Positions 1-6,364 of a DNA stretch of 13,704 bases are shown here, one piece after another (position 1 is the stretch's first letter; each line of letters begins with the position of its first letter). Where the stretch lies: NCBI GenBank assembly GCA_016212245.1, contig JACRGU010000166.1, positions 1 through 13,704 of the forward strand, in the 5' to 3' direction. This stretch comes from Nitrospirota bacterium (lineage in GTDB: Bacteria; Nitrospirota; Thermodesulfovibrionia; Thermodesulfovibrionales; SM23-35). The position numbers and the translations under genes are program-made. Under the pieces are notes generated by a model. That model searched no databases, was not told where the DNA came from, and saw only the letters and a list, made by a program, of their open reading frames with translations.

Positions 1-2
1 GA

Positions 3-1454
3 GACCTTAGAGAATTCATTGCCCTTCTGGAAAACAAAGGCCTCCTGCACCGTATCAGGGTAGAAGTGGACCCCATCCTCGAAATCTCTGAGATTACGGA
101 CAGAATGAGTAAAAGCCCTGAGGGCGGAAAGGCCCTATTTTTTGAGAAAGTAAAGGGCTCTGAATATCCTGTTGTCACAAATCTCTTTGGCTCTTTTGAG
201 AGGATGTGTCTTGCCCTTGAGGTAAATGAACTCGATGATGTGGCCAGACGGATTGAGAAACTTCTAAAACAGGCTCCTCCTAAAACCTTGATGGAAAAGC
301 TTGCCATGTTACCTAAACTTTTCGAGATTTCTCAGTATCTGCCAAAGTATGTCAAAAAAGCTCCCTGTCAGGAGGTAATCGAGAAAGAAAACCCTGACCT
401 CAGCAAATTCCCTATCCTTAAATGTTGGCCGCATGACGGCCAGCCTGGAGATGAAGGCCGATTTATCACACTACCAATGGTTTTCACAAAAGACCCTGAA
501 ACCGGTATTCAGAACTGCGGTATGTACAGGATACACATTTATGACAAGACAACTACAGGCATGCACTGGCATATCCATAAAGGAGGTGCCCGCCATTATG
601 ACAAATACAGGTCTATGGGAAAACAGATGCCTGCTGCAATCGCTGTAGGCAGCGACCCTGCTGTGATTTACTCTGCAAGCGCACCTTTGCCTGAATCCTT
701 TGATGAGATGCTTTTTGCAGGTTTCATTCGTAAATCACCTGTTGAGATGGTCAAGTGCATCACATGTGATATCGAGGTCCCTGCTAACAGTGAACTTATA
801 ATTGAGGGTTATCTGAAGATAGGCGAAACCCGCATTGAAGGCCCATTCGGAGACCATACAGGCTTTTACTCTCCTGCTGAGCCCTATCCTGTCTTCCATG
901 TAACCTGTATTACTCATCGCAAAGATATGATTTACCCGGCAACCATTGTAGGCAAACCCCCGATGGAGGACTGCTATATGGCTAAGGCAACAGAACGAAT
1001 ATTCCTTCCCCTGATACGCCTTGATTTCCCCGAGATTAAGGATATGAATCTTCCTATGGAGGGTGTCTTCCATAACGCTGCCATTATCTCTATCAAAAAA
1101 AGTTATCCGGGACATGCCAGGAAAGTCATACATGGCCTCTGGGGCAAGGGTCAGATGATGTTTGCTAAACTCATTATTGTTGTAGATGACGATGTGGATG
1201 TGCAAAACCTCTCTTACACTGCATGGCGGGTTTTAAACAATGTTGATTGGAGGCGTGATGTAGTCATTGCCGAAGGGCCTCTCGATAGCCTTGACCATGC
1301 TGCTAATTGGCCACGATACGGTTCAAAGATAGGGATTGATGCTGCAAGAAAAAGCCGTGAAGAGGGAATGATGCGCGACTGGCCAGAAGAGATTTATATG
1401 ACAGAGGAGCTAAAGAAACTTGTTGATGCTCGCTGGAAGGAATATGGGTTTTAA
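3..1454 (+). CDS. ubiD: UbiD-family prenylated-FMN decarboxylase, 5' end cut by window edge
   Basis: This is a UbiD-family (de)carboxylase. Members use prenylated FMN, made by UbiX, to decarboxylate aromatic or unsaturated acids, classically 4-hydroxy-3-polyprenylbenzoate in quinone synthesis. An in-frame GTG lies at 66, but the frame is open to the left edge and codes for typical family N-terminal sequence (D-L-R-E-F-I-A-L-L-E, then R-I-R-V-E-V-D-P). The true start is therefore upstream and the gene is 5'-partial here. Visible hallmarks are the cofactor-binding stretch N-C-G-M-Y-R followed by H-W-H-I-H-K-G-G-A (from 513) and G-P-F-G-D-H-T-G-F-Y-S-P (840-875). About 483 codons are present, close to full length. 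ilvE follows 67 bp downstream on the same strand. Which acid it acts on cannot be told from sequence: menaquinone-type precursor and aromatic degradation are both possible, and no ubiX is in the window. Confidence 0.93.
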   Translation, partial: DLREFIALLENKGLLHRIRVEVDPILEISEITDRMSKSPEGGKALFFEKVKGSEYPVVTNLFGSFERMCLALEVNELDDVARRIEKLLKQAPPKTLMEKLAMLPKLFEISQYLPKYVKKAPCQEVIEKENPDLSKFPILKCWPHDGQPGDEGRFITLPMVFTKDPETGIQNCGMYRIHIYDKTTTGMHWHIHKGGARHYDKYRSMGKQMPAAIAVGSDPAVIYSASAPLPESFDEMLFAGFIRKSPVEMVKCITCDIEVPANSELIIEGYLKIGETRIEGPFGDHTGFYSPAEPYPVFHVTCITHRKDMIYPATIVGKPPMEDCYMAKATERIFLPLIRLDFPEIKDMNLPMEGVFHNAAIISIKKSYPGHARKVIHGLWGKGQMMFAKLIIVVDDDVDVQNLSYTAWRVLNNVDWRRDVVIAEGPLDSLDHAANWPRYGSKIGIDAARKSREEGMMRDWPEEIYMTEELKKLVDARWKEYGF

Positions 1455-1462
1455 ATAAATGA

Positions 1463-1490
1463 AAAACTCAAAATGCAAAATTAAAAATTA
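1463..1490. repeat. Degenerate 7-bp tandem repeat (AAAActc/tgc/tta)
   Basis: Four consecutive heptamers begin with AAAA: AAAACTC, AAAATGC, AAAATTA, AAAATTA. They lie between the ubiD-like stop and the ilvE ribosome-binding site. The AAAATGC unit is the reverse complement of a rotation of the ATTTTGC repeat found inside valS. I see no coding role here. Confidence 0.6.
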
Positions 1491-1507
1491 ACCCAGGACA
1501 CAGAGGC

Positions 1508-1513
1508 AAGGAG
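1508..1513 (+). promoter_or_regulatory. Ribosome-binding site of ilvE
   Basis: AAGGAG with an 8-nt spacer to the ATG at 1522. It fixes the start and excludes the out-of-frame ATG at 1517. Confidence 0.85.
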
Positions 1514-1521
1514 TTAATGTT

Positions 1522-2592
1522 ATGAGTAATGAGATTGCAGTTAAAAAGACGATGTCCCTGAAAACAAAGCCGGAGGACAGCGAGCTTGTATTCGGAGAAG
1601 TATTTACAGATCATATGTTTGTAATGGATTATTCCCCTGATAAGGGCTGGCACAATCCGAGGATAGAACCTTACGGGCCTTTTTATCTTGACCCGTCAAC
1701 TATGGTCTTTCATTATGGCCAGGCAATATTTGAAGGTATAAAGGCGTACAAGGGAATTAACGGAAAAATACTTTTGTTCAGGCCACAGAAATACATATCA
1801 AGATTAAACAGTTCTGCAAGGCGTTTATGTATACCAGAGGTCGAACCCGAACTGATTCTATCTGCAATAAAAAAACTTATCAATATTGACAGGGACTGGG
1901 TCCCATCGAACAGGGGTACTGCACTTTACATCAGGCCGGCTATTATAGCAACAGACCCTTACCTCGGTGTAAGGCCATCACATACATATATCTTTTTTAT
2001 AATCCTCTCTCCTGTGGGTGCATATTATACTGAGGGCTTTAAACCTGTACGTATACTTGTAACCGACAAATATGTCAGGGCAGTACCAGGAGGTGTTGGT
2101 GCTGCAAAGACCCCTGGAAATTATGCTGCAAGCCTTCTCGCTGCAGAGGAGGCAAGAAAGATGGGTTATACCCAGGTCCTCTGGCTTGACGGTGTTCATC
2201 ATAAGTTTGTAGAAGAAGTGGGAACCATGAACATATTCTTCAGAATCGGAGATGAAGTAATAACTCCTCCACTTGAGGGCACTATACTCGCAGGTGTAAC
2301 ACGAGACTCCGTATTAATACTTCTTAAGGAATGGGGCATTGCTGTATCTGAAAGAAGGATATCCATTGATGAAGTTTTTGCTGCTGGAGAAAGAGACAGC
2401 CTTCTTGAGGTATTCGGCACGGGTACTGCTGCTGTGATTTCTCCTGTCAGTGAACTGTCATATAAAGACAGGACAATTACGATAAACGATGGTCAGGTCG
2501 GTGAGCTCTCAAAACGCCTCTTCGAAGAAATTGTCTCGCTACAGTATGGAGAAAAGAAAGACCCTTTCGGCTGGATTGTTGAGATAGACTAA
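1522..2592 (+). CDS. ilvE: Branched-chain amino acid aminotransferase
   Basis: PLP-dependent fold-type IV (class IV) aminotransferase that interconverts Leu, Ile or Val with their 2-oxo acids using 2-oxoglutarate/glutamate; it is cytoplasmic and the last step of branched-chain amino acid synthesis. At 356 residues it matches the longer, eukaryote-like BCAT subgroup rather than the ~300-residue E. coli type. Evidence includes F-H-Y-G-Q-A-I-F-E-G-I-K-A-Y near residues 63-76, the PLP-lysine segment G-G-V-G-A-A-K-T-P-G-N-Y with Lys196 as predicted Schiff-base lysine, then Q-V-L-W-L-D-G and V-E-E-V-G-T-M-N (substrate/cofactor loops). The start is well supported: AAGGAG at 1508-1513 lies 8 nt before the ATG. 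It may be co-transcribed with the upstream decarboxylase gene; it is convergent with glgB. Confidence 0.97.
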   Translation: MSNEIAVKKTMSLKTKPEDSELVFGEVFTDHMFVMDYSPDKGWHNPRIEPYGPFYLDPSTMVFHYGQAIFEGIKAYKGINGKILLFRPQKYISRLNSSARRLCIPEVEPELILSAIKKLINIDRDWVPSNRGTALYIRPAIIATDPYLGVRPSHTYIFFIILSPVGAYYTEGFKPVRILVTDKYVRAVPGGVGAAKTPGNYAASLLAAEEARKMGYTQVLWLDGVHHKFVEEVGTMNIFFRIGDEVITPPLEGTILAGVTRDSVLILLKEWGIAVSERRISIDEVFAAGERDSLLEVFGTGTAAVISPVSELSYKDRTITINDGQVGELSKRLFEEIVSLQYGEKKDPFGWIVEID

Positions 2593-2600
2593 CCCTACTC

Positions 2601-2685
2601 TGTCATTCCCGTGAAAACGGGAATCTATACATTCTGGATTCCTGCTGGAGTTTACCCCGCACTCCGATGCGGGGCAGGAATGACA
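2601..2685. repeat. Interspersed hairpin repeat (dRS3-like) with terminal inverted repeats
   Basis: An 85-bp element is bounded by perfect 9-bp inverted ends (TGTCATTCC at 2601-2609, GGAATGACA at 2677-2685). Inside are two perfect hairpins: ATTCCCGT/ACGGGAAT (2605-2612 and 2617-2624, 4-nt loop) and CCCCGCA/TGCGGGG (2655-2661 and 2668-2674, 6-nt loop). The first fits the ATTCCC-N8-GGGAAT pattern of the neisserial dRS3 repeat, a motif I also associate with other bacterial interspersed repeats. It fills the gap between convergent ilvE and glgB, so it may act as a two-way terminator. There is no ORF inside, so if mobile it would need enzymes supplied in trans. Confidence 0.8.
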
Positions 2686-2724
2686 ATAAAATATGGATCG
2701 AAAAAATTAAATGTCGTTGTAATG

Positions 2725-4620
2725 CTAACGGTATGGCTTAAATATTAAAACAGATAAGGGGGGAAGCGTAATATTAATTGAATATCGCCTGCCATGCCAC
2801 GGAATATCTTCAGCATTTACACCTCCTGCATTGCCGAGGTTACTGCCCCAGTATTCTTTTGAGTCACTATTCACTATCTCTCTGTAAAAACACTTTTCAG
2901 GCACACCTATTCTATACCCAAACCTCGGTACAGGCGTGAAATTACAGACAAAAATAAGAAAATCTTTTAACTCTTTAGCCCTCCTTATAAAGGATATCAC
3001 GCTACTGCCTGTATCACGGAAATCTATCCATTCAAAGCCCCTATAATCAAAGTCAACCCGGTAAAGGGCGGGCTCAGATTGATAAAGGTGGTTTAGGTCC
3101 ATAACAAACTTTCGAAGGCATCTGTGTGGTTTGAATCTCAGGAGGTGCCAATCAAGGCTCTTATTATGGTTCCACTCATCCCACTGTCCGAATTCTCCAC
3201 CCATGAATAACAGTTTCTTTCCAGGATGGCCATACATATATCCATAAAGTGCCCTGAGGTTTGCGAACTTCTGCCACATATCACCGGGCATCTTATCAAG
3301 CATTGACCTTTTACCATGAACAACCTCATCATGTGAGAATGGAAGGATGAAGTTCTCTGTAAATGCATAAAGCATGCTGAATGTGAGATTATTAGTATGA
3401 TATTTTCGGTGTATAGGGTCTTTCGAGAAATAGAGAAGTGTATCGTGCATCCATCCCATATTCCACTTCATGCTGAAGCCAAGGCCGCCAACATATGTTG
3501 GCCTTGAGACCATAGGCCAGGCGGTTGACTCCTCTGCTATCATAAGGACACCAGGATAGTATTGATGAACCACCTCATTAAGTCTCTTTAGAAAATCTAT
3601 AGCCTCAAGGTTTTCATTCCCACCATAAATATTCGGTACCCATTCGCCTTCTTTTCTCGAATAATCGAGATAAACCATTGATGCAACTGCATCAACACGC
3701 AGACCATCAATATGGTATTTCTCGAGCCAGAAGAGGGCATTTGATATTAAAAAATTCCCTACCTCATTTCTGCCGTAATTGAATATCTTAGTGCCCCAAT
3801 CAGGATGAAACCCTTTTCTCGGATCCTCGTGTTCATAAAGGCATGTACCATCAAAAAAGCCGAGTCCGTGCCCATCTGTGGGGAAATGGGCAGGGGCCCA
3901 GTCGAGTATAACCCCTATGTTGTTCTGGTGGCATTTATCTACAAAATACATAAAATCCTCTGGTGTTCCGTATCTGCTGGTTGGTGCAAAATAACCGATG
4001 GTCTGATAGCCCCATGATGCATCGAGAGGATGCTCTGTTACAGGCAGGAGTTCTATATGGGTATAGCCCATCCCCTTCACATATCTGATCAGTCTATCTG
4101 CAGTCTCTCTGTAAGTAAGATGCCTGTTACCTTCCTCAGGCATTCTCATCCATGAGCCTAAATGCACTTCGTAGATAGAGATAGGGGACTCGAGCCAGTT
4201 CTTTTTTGAACGCATCTGCATCCATTCTCTATCATTCCACTGGTATTTATTTATGTCATAGACAATAGATGCGCTCTTTGGCCTTACTTCAAAATAAAAG
4301 GCGTATGGGTCTGCCTTTACTGCAATATACTTATTGAATCTCGATTTAATCTCGAATTTGTAAAGCTCTCCTTCTTTAAGCCCTGGGATAAACATTTCCC
4401 ATATCCCTGATGAACCGAGCACACGCATCGGATGCCTTCTTCCATCCCATTTATTAAAGTCACCAATAACACTTACGCGCTTTGCATTTGGTGCCCAGAC
4501 AGCAAAGTGAACACCCTTTATGCCATTTATCTCTATCACATGTGCGCCGAGCTTTTCATATTTTTTGTAATGGCTTCCTTCACCGATAAGATGGAGGTCA
4601 AAATCTGTAAGCACACGCAT
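2725..4620 (-). CDS. glgB: 1,4-alpha-glucan branching enzyme (GH13)
   Basis: Glycogen branching enzyme: cuts an alpha-1,4 glucan and rejoins the piece through an alpha-1,6 link. The order is an N-terminal CBM48-like beta domain (about residues 30-115), the GH13 barrel (about 150-480) and a C-terminal beta domain. Catalytic residues by alignment from memory with E. coli GlgB: nucleophile Asp310 in D-G-L-R-V-D-A-V, acid/base Glu363 in M-I-A-E-E-S, and Asp431 in F-S-H-D-E-V-V-H-G-K. The offset to E. coli D405/E458/D526 is a constant 95. At 631 residues it lacks the extra N1 module of the ~730-residue E. coli enzyme, as many bacterial GlgBs do. The start begins with the usual L-T-D-F-D-L-H-L sequence. 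No other glycogen gene is in the window; it follows the small SAP-like gene after 69 bp. Confidence 0.97.
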   Translation of the reverse strand: MRVLTDFDLHLIGEGSHYKKYEKLGAHVIEINGIKGVHFAVWAPNAKRVSVIGDFNKWDGRRHPMRVLGSSGIWEMFIPGLKEGELYKFEIKSRFNKYIAVKADPYAFYFEVRPKSASIVYDINKYQWNDREWMQMRSKKNWLESPISIYEVHLGSWMRMPEEGNRHLTYRETADRLIRYVKGMGYTHIELLPVTEHPLDASWGYQTIGYFAPTSRYGTPEDFMYFVDKCHQNNIGVILDWAPAHFPTDGHGLGFFDGTCLYEHEDPRKGFHPDWGTKIFNYGRNEVGNFLISNALFWLEKYHIDGLRVDAVASMVYLDYSRKEGEWVPNIYGGNENLEAIDFLKRLNEVVHQYYPGVLMIAEESTAWPMVSRPTYVGGLGFSMKWNMGWMHDTLLYFSKDPIHRKYHTNNLTFSMLYAFTENFILPFSHDEVVHGKRSMLDKMPGDMWQKFANLRALYGYMYGHPGKKLLFMGGEFGQWDEWNHNKSLDWHLLRFKPHRCLRKFVMDLNHLYQSEPALYRVDFDYRGFEWIDFRDTGSSVISFIRRAKELKDFLIFVCNFTPVPRFGYRIGVPEKCFYREIVNSDSKEYWGSNLGNAGGVNAEDIPWHGRRYSINITLPPLSVLIFKPYR

Positions 4621-4689
4621 AAACCACCCTCTTCAGCCTCTGTTCTTTTAGACTTATTTTTGTCCTTTAAGACTGGAGGATTCGACGGT

Positions 4690-4872
4690 CTATTTCAGAC
4701 AATCATTCCACCATAGACAACCAGACTGGTCACATATACCTGCGATAGCAGTACCAAAGCAGTCAAAATTACCTTCTGCACGCTGGATAGCGCGGATAAT
4801 CTCTTCCTTCTTCATATTTCCGACCTTCACACCCTTTTCCTTAGCAATCTCTTTTACCTGTTTTAGATTCAT
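4690..4872 (-). CDS. Small SAP-like protein with C-terminal four-Cys cluster
   Basis: A 60-residue protein with a strong Shine-Dalgarno (AAGGAGGAG, ending 2 nt before the ATG) and its own candidate promoter, so I consider it real. Residues 1-33 (M-N-L-K-Q-V-K-E-I-A-K-E-K-G-V through I-I-R-A-I-Q-R-A-E-G) look like a SAP or Rho-N-like helix-turn-helix hairpin of the kind that binds nucleic acid. Residues 38-58 carry Cys38, Cys47, Cys52 and Cys58 (C-x8-C-x4-C-x5-C), which could bind a metal. I recall similar small conserved proteins in Desulfobacterota and Nitrospirota genomes but know no established function. It lies between nadC (137 bp upstream) and glgB. Confidence 0.78.
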   Translation of the reverse strand: MNLKQVKEIAKEKGVKVGNMKKEEIIRAIQRAEGNFDCFGTAIAGICDQSGCLWWNDCLK

Positions 4873-4915
4873 AACTCCTCCTTGGTTATATTTATTAAAT
4901 TACTTGCCTTTTAAA

Positions 4916-4921
4916 ATTATA
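4916..4921 (-). promoter_or_regulatory. Candidate -10 box for the SAP-like gene
   Basis: On the minus strand this reads TATAAT. Transcription would begin near 4909 and leave a leader of about 37 nt ending in the strong Shine-Dalgarno. No good -35 is visible at 16-18 bp, so this is tentative. Confidence 0.45.
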
Positions 4922-4970
4922 TCAAAATTTAAACCTGGAAGTTTATACAATTTCCCATAATTTTTATGCT

Positions 4971-5009
4971 AACTCAACAAACCCAATAAACTCGATAACC
5001 CAACAAACC
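4971..5009. repeat. Imperfect 9-bp tandem repeat (AAcYCaAYA)
   Basis: Roughly four units read AACTCAACA, AACCCAATA, AACTCGAT, AACCCAACA, followed by AACC, just downstream of the nadC stop codon. It is low-complexity and imperfect, with one unit a base short. No function is evident. Confidence 0.5.
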
Positions 5010-5843
5010 TTACTTCACTATCTTCATACTGATATCAACAGCGGCCGCTGAATGGGTAAGTGCACCGACTGAAATCAAATCAACCCCTGTCTCTGCAATC
5101 TCTCTTACATTTTCAAGGTTAACATTACCAGAGGCCTCGAGTGCCACCCTGCCACCTGCAATCCTCACAGCCTTTTTCATATCCTGAATTGACATATTAT
5201 CCAGCATCACAATGTCTGCACCTGCCTCTATTGCTTCCTCAAGGTCATTGAGATTTTCGACCTCCACTTCAATTCTGACGAGATGATGGCTACCTTTTGC
5301 AAGTTTTACAGCCTCCCTGATACTGCCGACAGCCTCTATATGGTTATCCTTTATAAGTATACCATCAAAGAGGCCGAACCTGTGATTACTTCCTCCACCC
5401 ATCCTGACTGCATATTTTTCCATATATCTCAGGCCTGGTGTAGTCTTACGGGTATCAACGATCTTTGCATTCAGCCCTTTTACAGCCTCAACAAACATAT
5501 CTGTCATTGTTGATATACCTGACAGACGCTGAAGTATGTTAAGGCTTACCCTTTCACATGATAGGAGAACCCTTGTTTTCCCATAAACCTCAGCGAGCAC
5601 ATCAAACTTACTCACCTTAGAGCCATCCTTAATAAAAACATTAAATGTGATATCAGGGTCAAGCATATAAAAAACCTCTCTCGTAAAAGGAAGTCCTGAT
5701 AGGACAAAATTTGCCTTCGCGATAAATACTGCCCTTGATTCATGATCCTCATCAATAAGAAGGGAGGATGTAATGTCACCGTACCCTATATCCTCATCGA
5801 GGGCGAGACGGATTATCTCAAGTGTACTTGTTGGAATTTCCAT
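5010..5843 (-). CDS. nadC: Nicotinate-nucleotide pyrophosphorylase (quinolinate phosphoribosyltransferase)
   Basis: NadC converts quinolinate and PRPP to nicotinate mononucleotide, CO2 and pyrophosphate in de novo NAD synthesis. The 277 residues match the family length. Visible motifs: L-D-E-D-I-G-Y-G-D-I-T near 15-25, C-E-R at 96-98, T-R-K-T-T-P-G-L-R at 131-139, the substrate-binding run K143...G-G-G-S-N-H-R-F-G-L-F-D through I-K-D-N-H (149-168), I-E-V-E-V at 191-195, M-L-D-N-M at 213-217, E-A-S-G-N-V at 236-241 and S-V-G-A-L-T-H-S at 258-265. It starts 35 bp after the solenoid-like gene, probably in one transcript with valS. nadA and nadB are not in the window. Confidence 0.97.
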   Translation of the reverse strand: MEIPTSTLEIIRLALDEDIGYGDITSSLLIDEDHESRAVFIAKANFVLSGLPFTREVFYMLDPDITFNVFIKDGSKVSKFDVLAEVYGKTRVLLSCERVSLNILQRLSGISTMTDMFVEAVKGLNAKIVDTRKTTPGLRYMEKYAVRMGGGSNHRFGLFDGILIKDNHIEAVGSIREAVKLAKGSHHLVRIEVEVENLNDLEEAIEAGADIVMLDNMSIQDMKKAVRIAGGRVALEASGNVNLENVREIAETGVDLISVGALTHSAAAVDISMKIVK

Positions 5844-5878
5844 AATATAGTCTCTTGAGTTTCTTGTGTTTAAACTGT

Positions 5879-6364
5879 CTATCTCTTTCTGAATAAAGAA
5901 AGTAATCCCAAAACACCACCTAAGACAGCACCTAAGGCGAGGGCAGATTGCCAGTCAAAAAGTGTGGTCATATTGCCTTCAACCTTGTTTGCAACAACTA
6001 ACAATGCCGTATTGTTTTCAGAATTTACCTTCCCTGCAGCCATAATTCCAATAGCACTCCTGCTTACATTCGTCTGTTTCCTTGACATCAAGATAGGCGA
6101 AAAAGAAAAATTTACTGAGGTCTCGTTCGCTACAGTGACCCCGCTGATGCTCTGATTAAGGGTTACATTATTACCTCTCAGCAGAACAGAAGCCCCCTGG
6201 GTAACCTCAACCCTTTCACCGTCTATACTCATAGCACCTACCTGTTGTAGTTCTATATGTCCTCCCTCAACAGCCCTGACAGTACTCTGTTTTATATTGA
6301 TAAACTCGCCTTCAATAAATTCAAGGTCTCTTTCTTCAATCTCTTTCTCATCTCTATCCATCAT
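5879..6364 (-). CDS. Predicted beta-solenoid protein with 15-residue Gln ladder and glycine-zipper membrane helix
   Basis: I do not recognise a named family. The 161-residue protein has an acidic N-terminus (1-20), then an exact 15-residue repeat starting at residues 22, 37, 52, 67 and 82. The pattern is roughly hydrophobic-x-hydrophobic-x-Q-x-small, with Gln at 26, 41, 56 and 71 and hydrophobic residues at 24, 39, 54, 69 and 84. Such spacing suggests one coil of a beta-solenoid per repeat. Residues about 141-158 form a hydrophobic helix with Gly145, Gly149 and Gly153 (GxxxGxxxG) followed by R-K-R. No signal peptide is seen. Its ATG overlaps the valS stop (ATGA) and has GGAGGT 6 nt upstream, so translation is probably coupled to valS. 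A bactofilin-like cytoskeletal role is conceivable but unproven. Confidence 0.85.
   Translation of the reverse strand: MMDRDEKEIEERDLEFIEGEFINIKQSTVRAVEGGHIELQQVGAMSIDGERVEVTQGASVLLRGNNVTLNQSISGVTVANETSVNFSFSPILMSRKQTNVSRSAIGIMAAGKVNSENNTALLVVANKVEGNMTTLFDWQSALALGAVLGGVLGLLSLFRKR

Noticed and set aside
735..1205. 156-codon open frame on the minus strand inside the ubiD-like gene
   Set aside because: It is a shadow of the strongly supported plus-strand gene; its translation shows no recognisable domain and no ribosome-binding site was evident.
2601..2685. Remnant of an insertion sequence
   Set aside because: Short inverted ends exist but there is no transposase fragment and no evident target duplication, so a noncoding interspersed repeat fits better.
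4432..4716. 94-codon plus-strand open frame across the glgB start
   Set aside because: It overlaps the conserved GlgB N-terminus antisense, and its product looks like a random shadow.
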